In this document: in pieces, positions 41,777 through 49,545 of the stretch
Layout: each line of letters starts with the position of its first letter
Position numbering within the stretch: the stretch's first letter is position 1
Assembly: GCA_963730535.1 (NCBI GenBank)
Contig: CAVSRU010000012.1
Location: 310,001 to 374,000, forward strand
Length of the DNA: 64,000 nt
Source of the DNA: DASSUW01 sp963730535
GTDB lineage: Bacteria > Actinomycetota > Thermoleophilia > Solirubrobacterales > Solirubrobacteraceae
Direction of reading: 5' to 3'
Notes under the pieces: generated by a model
What the model was told of the DNA's origin: nothing
The model's input: only the letters and a program-made list of their open reading frames with translations
Database searches by the model: none
Position numbers and translations under genes: made by a program

Positions 41777-41962
41777 ATGGAGATCACCGCGCGACATCGA
41801 GAGGTGGAGGCCCGCTTCCGGGCGCTCGTCACCGACAACCAGCTGCCCGAGCCCGACGGCGTCCGCTACGAGCCGGACGCGGTCGTCTTCCTGTGGGAGG
41901 AGCCGAAGCTCGCGGTATGCGTCGACTTCGACGAGGCGGACGACCTGCCCACCGCTGCCTGA
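41777..41962 (+). CDS. Small acidic hypothetical protein
   Basis: 61 residues, MEITARHREVEARFRALVTD, then QLPEPDGVRYEPDAVVFLWE and EPKLAVCVDFDEADD. Composition is that of a folded soluble protein and codon use matches neighbours. It is divergent from pyruvate kinase with an 83-bp gap. No family recognised. A long stem-loop follows its stop. Confidence 0.65.
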   Translation: MEITARHREVEARFRALVTDNQLPEPDGVRYEPDAVVFLWEEPKLAVCVDFDEADDLPTAA

Positions 41963-42019
41963 ATTCTGGTCTGTCGGGGGGTGCGATCCGGGCCGCGCGC
42001 TGCCATGCTCGACGTGCGT

Positions 42020-42100
42020 GGGCGCTCTGCGCGACCCCGGCACTTAGTTGGAGAACGGTCGCCCAGGAGCGGCCCGAGACCGGAGCCGCGCAGAGCGCCC
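42020..42100. terminator. Long stem-loop between convergent genes
   Basis: GGGCGCTCTGCGCG (42020-42033) pairs exactly with 42087-42100, extending to 17 bp with one mismatch, around a 53-base loop. It separates the 61-residue protein gene and the convergent GAF-like gene. The large loop is unusual for a simple terminator. Confidence 0.6.
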
Positions 42101-42153
42101 GCGTCGACGCCTATGCGCGTACCGGTCCTGCTTCGGCAGCCCGCGCGTTCCCC

Positions 42154-42708
42154 TCAAGCGACGATGTCACGTTGCGTACGTCTGTCGAAGCGGGCGCCTT
42201 CGTGCTGGCGGTCCGCGTGACGGGCCGCTCGGGCGCCGAGCCGCTCGAGCAGCTGCACGTCGCTCGCCGTGAGGCCGCGCTGGCGCCGCGTGGCGACCGC
42301 GACCGTCCCTTCGAGCCCGGTCTCGACGGCGATCGGCACCGACACGACCGCCCAGCCGTCGTCCGGCTCGTCGGCGACGAGGAAGTCCGACTCCGGCCCC
42401 GCGCCCCACCCGAAGCCGCCCGTCACCGGCACGGTCGAGCCCACGAGCTCCGGCCGCCCGGCGCAGGCCTCGACGACACCCGTCCCGGGCGTTTCCTGGT
42501 CGTGCATCACCACGGCGACGCGCTCGACTCCGAGGACGCCGAGCACGTCCTCGGCCAGCCGGCCGACCAGCTCACCGGTCGCACGGACGTCCGCTTGCGG
42601 CGGCTGCGGATCGTTCCGGGCGGCCGCCAGCAGCGCGAGGACCGCCACATTGCTCAGAATCCAGATGCCTCCGCCGAGGAGAACCCAACTGATGGTGGAC
42701 AACGGCAC
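42154..42708 (-). CDS. Membrane-anchored GAF-like domain protein
   Basis: About 184 residues from GTG 42708. The N-terminal helix (WVLLGGGIWILSNVAVLALL) anchors the protein, then a cytoplasmic domain of about 140 residues (RLAEDVLGVLGVERVAVVMH, DGWAVVSVPIAVETGLEGTV, LTASDVQLLERLGARAARHA) has the strand-helix pattern and closing helix of GAF domains. No effector domain follows. It may be a small sensor or regulatory partner. An earlier GTG at 42765 is possible. Confidence 0.6.
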   Translation of the reverse strand: MPLSTISWVLLGGGIWILSNVAVLALLAAARNDPQPPQADVRATGELVGRLAEDVLGVLGVERVAVVMHDQETPGTGVVEACAGRPELVGSTVPVTGGFGWGAGPESDFLVADEPDDGWAVVSVPIAVETGLEGTVAVATRRQRGLTASDVQLLERLGARAARHADRQHEGARFDRRTQRDIVA

Positions 42709-42780
42709 GCCTTTCGATGCGGACGGTCCTGGCCATCCGCGACGTCGCCACACCCGCTTCTCCACGACGGGTTCATTGAT

Positions 42781-42844
42781 GCTCGGCAGAGCCGAGCGTC
42801 CGACCTAGATACCCCACCGAGCCGTAGATCTAACTTCCGGTGGG
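42781..42844. promoter_or_regulatory. Two hairpins upstream of the GAF-like gene
   Basis: GCTCGGC-AGA-GCCGAGC (42781-42797) is a perfect hairpin, and CCCACCG (42813-42819) pairs with CGGTGGG (42838-42844) around a loop containing TAGATCTA, itself a palindrome. They lie in the leader of the GAF-like gene, in a 290-bp stretch between it and the next small gene. Regulatory significance is inferred. Confidence 0.4.
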
Positions 42845-42998
42845 TGTCAACCGCGCGGGACGCGGCCCGATCCCTGACCGCGCGTCGGGGTCACTTCGAA
42901 CAATTTCACCGCGCTGACGTCTTTACACGTAGAGACGGCGCGCGCCGTGGGCGAATGGATTCTCCGGGGTATGCCGGCGCGCGCCGCCTCCCCGCGCG

Positions 42999-43115
42999 CT
43001 AGCGGCGCCGGGACGCGACGGCGGCCACGACGATCACCAGCAGGATGATGACGAGCCACGTCACCAGGGACAGCCCGAGAAACTTGGCCGCGAATAGCAC
43101 TGCAGTTGTTGACAC
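42999..43115 (-). CDS. 38-residue single-helix membrane protein
   Basis: A GTG start at 43115 with an excellent GGAGGA ribosome site eight bases away opens a 38-codon frame. It begins MSTTAVLFAAKFLGLSLVTW, continues as one long hydrophobic helix rich in Val and Ile and ends ASRRR, giving a positive-inside topology. The translation signals and amphipathic design make it a convincing small membrane protein. No family recognised. It lies upstream of the GAF-like gene on the same strand. Confidence 0.65.
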   Translation of the reverse strand: MSTTAVLFAAKFLGLSLVTWLVIILLVIVVAAVASRRR

Positions 43116-43213
43116 GGGGTCATCCTCCGAGATCGGGTCGTCGGCAGGGCTACCCCGGCTGCGGCGATGGCAACCGCGACGACGGCCTCGCGACGAGGCG
43201 CCGTTGGCTCACC

Positions 43214-44236
43214 TCAGTCGGAGACCGTGATGAGGACCTTCCCGACGGCTGCGCCCTCGACCGCGTCATGAGCGGCCGCCGTGTCGTCGAGGTCGAAGCG
43301 GTGAACCGGCAGGCCGGCCTGGTCGCCGATTCGGAAGGCGCCGTCATCGATGGCCTGGTTGAGGTCGGCGGCGGCGTTCGCGATGCGCTCCCAGCCGACG
43401 GTGTAGACCAGGACGAACTGGTACCGGGCGTTGAGCGCCATGTTGGTGCGAACGTCGGGAGCGAACGGGATCCCGCCGTCGTTGGCGTAGATGGCGGTGG
43501 TTCCGCGGGTCGTGATCACGGCCTGGTCCAGCTCGGCGTTCGACCCGGCCGCGACCTCGACGATGACGTCCACACCCGCCGGGGCGACCCGACGGATCTG
43601 GTCGGCTGCATCCGTGTCGTGGTAGTTGACGACGTGGTGGGCACCTGCTCGACCGGCCAGCTGCGCTTTCGCCTCGCTGCTGACGGTGGTGATGACCGTC
43701 GCGCCGGCCCAGCAGGCCAGCTGGATGGCCGCGTTGCCGACCGCCCCGGCCCCTCCAGCGACCAGGACGGTGCGGTCCCGTAGTGCACCCGGCTGGAGCC
43801 GGGCCGGGCCGTCCTCGGAGACCGTCAGCGCGCGGTGGGCGGTCACGCCAGGGATCCCGATGCTCGCCCCGAGTTCGAAGTCCGCGCTGTCCGGGAGCCG
43901 GAAGACCCGTTCGGCCGGCACGACCGTGTACTCCTGGGCGGTCCCGCTTGCCGGGCGCCCATCGGCGGCGAGCGTCACCCAGACGCGGTCGCCGGCCCGG
44001 ATGCCGGCGACCTCTGACCCGACGGCGTCGACGATCCCAGCGCCGTCGTGGTTGGGAACCGTCGGCTCGCCGGCCGCGCTGCCGAAGGCGCCGCTGCGCG
44101 TCTTCCAGTCGGTGGGATTGACGCCCGACACGACCACGCGGATCCGCACCTCGCCCTCGGCGGGCTCCATCGCCGCTCGCTCCACGACCTGTAGGACCGA
44201 CGCGTCGCCGGTGTTCGCGTAGATGACGGCTCGCAT
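43214..44236 (-). CDS. Zeta-crystallin/quinone reductase-type MDR oxidoreductase
   Basis: 340 residues from ATG 44236 (MRAVIYANTGDASVLQVVER). GroES-like domain: VVVSGVNPTDWKTRSGAFG and VPNHDGAGIVDAVGSEVAG. Rossmann domain: TVLVAGGAGAVGNAAIQLAC and VDVIVEVAAGSN. The structural zinc cysteines are absent, so it belongs to the NADPH:quinone reductase branch. An inverted repeat overlaps its ribosome-binding region. Confidence 0.9.
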   Translation of the reverse strand: MRAVIYANTGDASVLQVVERAAMEPAEGEVRIRVVVSGVNPTDWKTRSGAFGSAAGEPTVPNHDGAGIVDAVGSEVAGIRAGDRVWVTLAADGRPASGTAQEYTVVPAERVFRLPDSADFELGASIGIPGVTAHRALTVSEDGPARLQPGALRDRTVLVAGGAGAVGNAAIQLACWAGATVITTVSSEAKAQLAGRAGAHHVVNYHDTDAADQIRRVAPAGVDVIVEVAAGSNAELDQAVITTRGTTAIYANDGGIPFAPDVRTNMALNARYQFVLVYTVGWERIANAAADLNQAIDDGAFRIGDQAGLPVHRFDLDDTAAAHDAVEGAAVGKVLITVSD

Positions 44237-44237
44237 G

Positions 44238-44270
44238 CCCACTCCGAATGGTGCCGGAACGCGGAGTGGG
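44238..44270. promoter_or_regulatory. Inverted repeat covering the ribosome site of the quinone reductase gene
   Basis: CCCACTCCG (44238-44246) and CGGAGTGGG (44262-44270) form a perfect 9-bp stem with a 15-base loop, ending one base before the ATG. The arm next to the start holds the GGAG of the ribosome site, so the mRNA hairpin could mask it; alternatively the DNA is an operator. Confidence 0.5.
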
Positions 44271-44321
44271 CCGCCACCGGCGTCGCCGGTCGCGGCCCAC
44301 TTGTTCTGTGCCCTGCTGCTG

Positions 44322-45215
44322 TCAGGCGAGGAAGTCGATGAGCAGCTCGTTCACGCGCTCGGCCTCGTCGTGGTGGACCCAGTGGGACGCGTTGGGCAGG
44401 CGCTCGACCCGGTCGAGGTTGGGCACGTCCTCGTTGTGCGGCTCGGCGAGCTTGGGGCCGAGGTAGCGATCGCCCTGCCCCCAGATGACCAGGGTGGGCG
44501 CCGAGATGGGGCGAGGCTCGCCCTGCTTCGACGACAGCCGCACCGCGGCGCGGTAGTAGTCGATCATCGCCTTCGCTGCCCCTGGCTGCGACCACGCCTC
44601 GACGTAGCGGTCGAGCTCCTCCGCCGTGTACGACGGGCGGGCGTCGCGCAGGAAGCGCTTGAAGAACCGCCACTGCCTGCGGCGCGCCCGGCGCTCGGGC
44701 AGCTTCGGGAACTGGAAGTAGAAGAAGTACCAGCTCCTCAGGAGCTGACGCAGGTTGCGCAGGCCCTCGTTGAGCCGGCGCGGATGGGCCGCGTTCAGGA
44801 TGACGAGGCGGTCGACGACCTCCGGGTGGTTCGCCGCCAGGGTCCAGGCAACGCTTCCGCCCCAGTCGTGACCGACCACCATCGCGGACTCGGCACCGAG
44901 CTCGCGGATGAGGCCGCGGATGTCGGCGGCCAGCTCGTCGGCCGTGTAGGCGGCGAAGTCGTCCGGCTGCGACGACAGGTTGTAGCCGCGCAGGTCGGGC
45001 GCGACGACGCGGAAGCCCGCCTTCACGAGCGGTGCGATCTGCTGCCGCCAGCCGTACCAGAACTCCGGGAAGCCGTGCAGCAGAAGGACCAGTGGCCCGT
45101 CGCCGGCCTCGACGTAGTGCAGCGTCACGTCGCCGATCTCGGCGTAGCCCTCGCGAAGGCCGGTGTCGGCGTCCGTCGCCGGGCTGGTGAACGTATCGGG
45201 TGTCGTGGTGGTCAT
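44322..45215 (-). CDS. Alpha/beta hydrolase, epoxide-hydrolase-like
   Basis: 297 residues. HGFPEFWYGWRQQI is the HGXP oxyanion motif, VVGHDWGGSVAWTLA carries the nucleophilic aspartate of epoxide hydrolases and haloalkane dehalogenases, a cap domain with two tyrosines follows (SWYFFYFQFPKL, PSYTAEELDRYV), and NASHWVHHDEAERV supplies the histidine. AAAGGAGATTGTC precedes the ATG. A perfect palindrome 18 bp upstream suggests tight regulation. No regulator gene is adjacent. Confidence 0.92.
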   Translation of the reverse strand: MTTTTPDTFTSPATDADTGLREGYAEIGDVTLHYVEAGDGPLVLLLHGFPEFWYGWRQQIAPLVKAGFRVVAPDLRGYNLSSQPDDFAAYTADELAADIRGLIRELGAESAMVVGHDWGGSVAWTLAANHPEVVDRLVILNAAHPRRLNEGLRNLRQLLRSWYFFYFQFPKLPERRARRRQWRFFKRFLRDARPSYTAEELDRYVEAWSQPGAAKAMIDYYRAAVRLSSKQGEPRPISAPTLVIWGQGDRYLGPKLAEPHNEDVPNLDRVERLPNASHWVHHDEAERVNELLIDFLA

Positions 45216-45233
45216 GACAATCTCCTTTCAAGA

Positions 45234-45259
45234 GATCTAGTTGTGCGTGCAACTAGATC
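45234..45259. promoter_or_regulatory. Perfect 10-bp-arm operator-like palindrome
   Basis: GATCTAGTTG-TGCGTG-CAACTAGATC lies 18 bp upstream of the hydrolase start. Perfect symmetry, AT-rich arms and a six-base spacer are typical of TetR- or MarR-type operators. As RNA it would also form a stable hairpin just before the ribosome site. Confidence 0.65.
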
Positions 45260-45340
45260 CTGCCCCTCTCGCCACCACATCGCGCCCGTGAAAGACCCTG
45301 GTCTGCACCCCCGGGCGTCACCTCCCTGGCTTCCTCGGAG

Positions 45341-45414
45341 CGCCCCCGGCAGGACTCGAACCTGCGACCTGCGGATTAGAAGTCCGCTGCTCTATCCAGC
45401 TGAGCTACAGGGGC
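45341..45414 (-). tRNA. tRNA-Arg (TCT anticodon)
   Basis: The reverse complement gives acceptor GCCCCTG/CGGGGGC, D arm AGCTCAGCTGGATAGAGC, anticodon stem GCGGA/TCCGC with loop CTTCTAA (anticodon TCT) and T arm GCAGGTTCGAGTCCTGC. Discriminator G73; CCA is not encoded. Confidence 0.95.
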
Positions 45415-45427
45415 CGGCGGGGTGAGC

Positions 45428-46114
45428 TTAGACCGCGCTGGGGGCGGAAACCCGCGTGTAGACGCGGCCTGGGCGGCCTGGGCCGTCGGAGCGTTGCTCG
45501 TCGGTGGCAGTGAGGAGGCCGGTGGCTCTGACGTCGCGGCGGAAGTTCGCCGGGTCGACGGTGTCGCCGCTGAGCGCGACGTACAGGCGTTGGGCCTGAG
45601 CCAAAGTGAAGCGCTCCGGCAGGAGCCCGCCGCCGACGCTGACGAACCAGTGCTTGTCGGCGACGCGGGCGCGGAGGCGCCAGAGGCCGTCGTCGACGAT
45701 CCGGGCGTGGTCGAGGGCCAGCTCCGGGAGGGCGTCGACGGGGTGCCAGCCGGCCTCGCGGTCGGCCGGGCGTTCTTCGGGCAGTGCCTCGGGGGCGACG
45801 AGCGCCATGTAGGCGATCGAGGGGAGCCAGCCTCGGGGGTCCCGCTCGGGCGAGGCGTACGTGCGGAGCTGCTCGAGGTGCACCGGGCCGACGCCGGTCT
45901 TCTCGCGCAGCTTGCGCTCGGCGGTCTGCTCGGGCGACTCGTCGTGGCCGACGAAGCCGCCCGGCAGGGCGAACATGCCTCGCTGGGGCTCCTCGAGCCG
46001 GCGCGCCAGCAGCACGCTCAACCGGCCGTCCGTGAGCGTGAACACGACCGGGTCGGCGGTCAGCCCGATCGGCGCGTCGTAGCCGGCCGTGTTGTGCGCG
46101 TCGATTCGCTGCAC
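45428..46114 (-). CDS. NrtR-like Nudix/winged-helix regulator
   Basis: 228 residues. Residues 20-145 are a Nudix domain with the box GGFVGHDESPEQTAERKLRE and KTGV. Residues 150-220 are a winged-helix region (LPERFTLAQAQRLYVALSGD, NFRRDVRATGLL) as in NrtR, the repressor of NAD genes. In the Nudix signature REUXEEXGU the segment reads RKLREKTGV, so two acidic positions are lysine and hydrolase activity is probably lost, as expected for an ADP-ribose-sensing regulator. No NAD biosynthesis gene is adjacent, so its regulon lies elsewhere. Confidence 0.82.
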   Translation of the reverse strand: MQRIDAHNTAGYDAPIGLTADPVVFTLTDGRLSVLLARRLEEPQRGMFALPGGFVGHDESPEQTAERKLREKTGVGPVHLEQLRTYASPERDPRGWLPSIAYMALVAPEALPEERPADREAGWHPVDALPELALDHARIVDDGLWRLRARVADKHWFVSVGGGLLPERFTLAQAQRLYVALSGDTVDPANFRRDVRATGLLTATDEQRSDGPGRPGRVYTRVSAPSAV

Positions 46115-46121
46115 TCCCCCA

Positions 46122-46328
46122 CTATGTCTCGACGAGCGCTCCCGTGTCGGCGTCGACCACCTCGATCGCCATCGCGGGACAGGCGCGCGCGGCCTCGAGG
46201 ATGAGGTCGTCGGGGCCGTCGCCGATCACGACGGCGATCTCGTCGACCCGGAACACGCCCGGGGCGATCGCGGCGCAGTCGCCGTGACCGCAGCAGGAGA
46301 ACTCGTCGACGCGGGGCAGGAGGGTCAT
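46122..46328 (-). CDS. Ferredoxin, 3Fe-4S type
   Basis: 68 residues. The cysteine pattern is CCGHGDCAAIAPGVFRVDEI and, near the C-terminus, RACPAMAIEVVD, the arrangement of single-cluster 3Fe-4S ferredoxins that serve cytochromes P450. Its start overlaps the reductase stop by four bases, so the two make an electron-transfer pair. No P450 is in the window. Confidence 0.9.
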   Translation of the reverse strand: MTLLPRVDEFSCCGHGDCAAIAPGVFRVDEIAVVIGDGPDDLILEAARACPAMAIEVVDADTGALVET

Positions 46329-47497
46329 GCGGCGATCCTTTCCGGTTCCAGTTCCGCCGCCAGTCGGCGGCGCCAGGTGGGCAGCTCTCGCGGGCGGCCG
46401 ACGAGCAGGGCGCCGACGAGCGCCCCACGGCGGCGCAGGACCGCGGTGAAGTCACGGGAGGCGAGGTCGCCGTCGACCTCGATCGCGTCCGCGCCGGCCG
46501 CCTCGCCGACGAGGTGGATGCGGACGCCGTACTGGTCGCTCCAGAAGCTCTCCGGCGGCGCAGCGACCGCCGGCAGGCGGAGGATCGAGCGCGCGGCGGC
46601 AGCGCCCATGCGGGCGGCGGGCTCCCAGTGCTCGCAGCGGCCGCGGCCGAACGGGCGGGCGACGTCCCCGGCCGCGTAGACGTGCGGAACGAGCGTGCGG
46701 CCACCCTCGTCGACGAGCACGCCGTCGCCCGCCAGCGGCGAGCCGGCGAGCCAGCGCGTCTCGGGCACGACGCCGACGCCGACCAGCACGACGTCGACGC
46801 CGATCGCGCGGCCGTCGGCGAGGACGAGCGACTCGACCGGCGCGCCGGCTCTGCCCGGGAGCGCGGCCGCGACGGCGGCGCTCAGCTCCACGCGCACCCC
46901 TTCCTCGCGGTGGAGCGAGGCGAACCAGGTGCCGAGGCGCTCCCCGAGCACGTGCGCGAGCGGGACCGGCGCGGCTTCGATCAGGGTGACGTCGACGCCC
47001 AGGTGGCGCGCCGTGGCCGCCACCTCCTGGCCGATGAAGCCGGCGCCCACGATCGCCAGCCGGACGCCCGGGGAGAGCGCGGCCCGCAGGGCGCGGGCGT
47101 CGGCCAGCGTGCGCAGGACGTGCACGTTCGGGCGTCCGGCGAGCACAGGCAGCCGGCGGGGGCGACTGCCGGTGGCGATGATCAGATCGTCATAGCCGAG
47201 CTCCTCACCGTCCTCGAGCCGCACGCGCCGCCGCGCCACGTCGAGCCCCGCGGCGCGGCGCCCGAGCAGCAGCTCGACGCCCTGCGCCGCGTACCACGAC
47301 GCGGGCCGGAACGAGGGATCACCGTCGCCCGAGGCGAGCAGCTCCTTGGAGAGGGGCGGGCGGTCGTAGGGGGCGACCGGCTCCGCGCACACGACCCGCA
47401 GGGGGCCGTGGTGGCCACGGGCGCGCAGCGTCTCGGCTGCGCGCTGGGCGGCGAGCCCGCCGCCGACGATGAGGACGCTCTGATGCACGGAGGGCAT
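46325..47497 (-). CDS. Ferredoxin reductase-like FAD/NAD oxidoreductase
   Basis: 390 residues from ATG 47497. FAD site VLIVGGGLAAQRAAETLRA with the DRPPLSKELL motif, NAD site LAIVGAGFIGQEVAATARHL, FAD-end motif VYAAGDVARPFG and the C-terminal FWSDQYGVRIHLVGEA. It supplies electrons from NAD(P)H to the ferredoxin encoded just downstream. A paralogue is at 10024. Divergent from an SRPBCC gene. Confidence 0.9.
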   Translation of the reverse strand: MPSVHQSVLIVGGGLAAQRAAETLRARGHHGPLRVVCAEPVAPYDRPPLSKELLASGDGDPSFRPASWYAAQGVELLLGRRAAGLDVARRRVRLEDGEELGYDDLIIATGSRPRRLPVLAGRPNVHVLRTLADARALRAALSPGVRLAIVGAGFIGQEVAATARHLGVDVTLIEAAPVPLAHVLGERLGTWFASLHREEGVRVELSAAVAAALPGRAGAPVESLVLADGRAIGVDVVLVGVGVVPETRWLAGSPLAGDGVLVDEGGRTLVPHVYAAGDVARPFGRGRCEHWEPAARMGAAAARSILRLPAVAAPPESFWSDQYGVRIHLVGEAAGADAIEVDGDLASRDFTAVLRRRGALVGALLVGRPRELPTWRRRLAAELEPERIAA

Positions 47498-47608
47498 GGT
47501 CGGCACGCCCCGGGAAAGCGCCGGCAAAGGGTGGTGGAAGGTTCGGCAACCCCACGACCTGGCGCACCGGAGCCGTTAGTCCCGGCCGGGCTCGGGTAGT
47601 CCGCGTCC

Positions 47609-48043
47609 GTGGCCAGCAACGAACGGTTCATGCTCGCCCCGCCGCAAGCGGTCTGGGACGCCCTGGCCGACCCCGGCGGCTATGGCTACTGGGTGGTCGG
47701 CTCGAAGACGATCCGCGACGCCGACCCCGACTGGCCGGCGGCCGGCTCGAAGTTCCACCACCGGATCGGCGTCGGCCCGCTCACCATCGAAGACCACACC
47801 GAGTCGCTCGAGGCCCGCGCGCCCGAGCTGCTGCGCCTGCGCGCCAAGGGCCGGCCGGTCGGCACCGCGACGGTGACGCTCGAGCTGCGCCCGCGCGACG
47901 GCGGCACCGTGGTGCGCATCACCGAGAATCCCGACGGCGTGTTCCGCGCCCTCGCCCTCAACCCGCTCACGCACGCGATCACCAAGGCCCGCAACGCCGA
48001 GTCGCTGATGCGCCTCGAGGAGCTCGCCCTCCGCCACCGATGA
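47609..48043 (+). CDS. SRPBCC-family protein
   Basis: 144 residues from GTG 47609. The polyketide-cyclase/START-like fold is indicated by the initial strand and helix (RFMLAPPQAVWDALADPGGY), the strands TVTLELRPRDGGTVVRI and a long C-terminal helix (LTHAITKARNAESLMRLEEL). Members bind hydrophobic ligands. It overlaps the Rieske flavoprotein gene by four bases, so they are co-translated. Confidence 0.82.
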   Translation: MASNERFMLAPPQAVWDALADPGGYGYWVVGSKTIRDADPDWPAAGSKFHHRIGVGPLTIEDHTESLEARAPELLRLRAKGRPVGTATVTLELRPRDGGTVVRITENPDGVFRALALNPLTHAITKARNAESLMRLEELALRHR

Positions 48044-49545
48044 CCTCTTTCTGGCTCGCCACGCGCTCGGAGCCCCGCTCCTTCCCGACCCTCGGCGAGG
48101 ACGTCAGCGCCGACGTCGTCGTGATCGGCGGCGGGATCGTCGGGCTCACCAGCGCCCTGCTGCTCCAGGAGGCCGGGGCGAGCGTCGTGCTACTCGAGGC
48201 CGACCGGCTGGGCCACGGGGTGAGCGGCCACACGACGGCCAAGGTCACCTCCCAGCACGGCCTGATCTACGCCCGCCTGCGTGCTCGCTTCGGCGCCGAC
48301 GGCGCGCGAGCCTACGCCGAGGCCAACCAGGCGGCGCTCGAGTGGATCGCCGCCCGGGTGGCCTCCGACGCCATCGACTGCGACTTCCGCCGCCGCCCGG
48401 CGTACGCGTACGTGACCTCCGCGCGGGCTCGCGGCAAGGTCGAGGACGAAACGCGCGCGGCGCAGGAGGCGGGACTGCCCGCGCGGCTGGCGGAGAGCGT
48501 CCCGCTGCCGTTCGGCGTCGAGGCCGCGGTGCGCTTCGACGACCAGGCCGAGTTCCACGCCGGCCGCTACCTGGGAGCCCTCGCCGAGCGCGTCGCGGCC
48601 GCCGGCGGGCGCATCTTCGAAGGCTCGCGCGCGGTCGAGGTGATCGCCGACGGCGACCGCGTGGTGAGGACGCCCGGCGGCTCCGTGACGGCCGGCCACG
48701 TGGTCGTCGCCACCCACTTCCCGTTCCTCGACCGCTCGCTCGCCTTCGCGCGCATGACCCCGCAGCGCTCGTACGCGATCCTGTGCCGGATCGCGGGAGC
48801 CGCGCCCGAAGGTATGTTCATCAGCGGCGACTCGCCGTCGCGCTCGGTGCGCGCCGTGCCGCTCGGCGACGAGGAGCTGCTGCTCGTGGGCGGCGAGGGC
48901 CATAAGCCCGGTACCGGCGGCGACACCCGCGTGCGCTACGCCCGGCTGGAGACCTTCGCGCGCGAGCATTGGGACGTCGAGTCGGTCGACTACCGCTGGT
49001 CGGCGCAGGACAACGTCCCGCACGACGGCGTGCCCTACGTCGGCCCGCTCACCCCCTGGGACGACCGCGTGCTGATGGCCACCGGCTTCGCCAAGTGGGG
49101 CATGACGGGCGGCACGGCGGCGGCGATGATCCTCTCCGACCGCGTCCAGCGGAAGGAGAACGTCTGGGCGAGCGTGTTCGATCCCACCCGCCTCAAGCTG
49201 CGCGCCGCCGCGCCGCGGTTCCTCAAGGAGAACGCCGAGGTCGGGCTGCGCTTCCTCGGCGACCGGATCACCAAGCCCGGCCGCCGCTCGCTCGCCGACC
49301 TGCGCCCCGGTGAGGGCGACATCGTGCGCCACGAGGGCGAGAGGATCGCCGCCTTCCGCGACGACGACGGCACGGTCACCGCGGTGTCCTCGGTCTGCAC
49401 CCACCTCGGCTGCCAGGTCAGCTTCAACGACGCCGAGCGCACCTGGGACTGCCCATGCCACGGCTCGCGCTTCGCGGTCGACGGGTCCGTGCTCCAGGGC
49501 CCGGCGGTCCACCGCCTCGAGCACAAGCCGCTCAGTGAGACGTGA
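48040..49545 (+). CDS. FAD-dependent oxidoreductase with C-terminal Rieske domain
   Basis: 501 residues in two domains. A DAO-type flavoprotein (VVVIGGGIVGLTSALLLQEA, then FAKWGMTGGTAAAMILSDRV) occupies residues 20-400, and a Rieske [2Fe-2S] domain residues 415-500 with ligands in CTHLGCQ and CPCHGSRF. This fusion occurs widely in actinobacteria and cyanobacteria, but its substrate is unknown. It follows the SRPBCC gene with ATGA overlap and its 3' end overlaps a convergent membrane protein gene by 14 bp. Confidence 0.92.
   Translation: MTSFWLATRSEPRSFPTLGEDVSADVVVIGGGIVGLTSALLLQEAGASVVLLEADRLGHGVSGHTTAKVTSQHGLIYARLRARFGADGARAYAEANQAALEWIAARVASDAIDCDFRRRPAYAYVTSARARGKVEDETRAAQEAGLPARLAESVPLPFGVEAAVRFDDQAEFHAGRYLGALAERVAAAGGRIFEGSRAVEVIADGDRVVRTPGGSVTAGHVVVATHFPFLDRSLAFARMTPQRSYAILCRIAGAAPEGMFISGDSPSRSVRAVPLGDEELLLVGGEGHKPGTGGDTRVRYARLETFAREHWDVESVDYRWSAQDNVPHDGVPYVGPLTPWDDRVLMATGFAKWGMTGGTAAAMILSDRVQRKENVWASVFDPTRLKLRAAAPRFLKENAEVGLRFLGDRITKPGRRSLADLRPGEGDIVRHEGERIAAFRDDDGTVTAVSSVCTHLGCQVSFNDAERTWDCPCHGSRFAVDGSVLQGPAVHRLEHKPLSET

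Noticed and set aside
45260..45340. Integrated element at tRNA-Arg
   Set aside because: No direct repeat of the tRNA 3' end is visible nearby and the neighbouring genes look native.
46122..47497. Complete P450 system
   Set aside because: Ferredoxin and reductase are present but no cytochrome P450 is encoded in the window.
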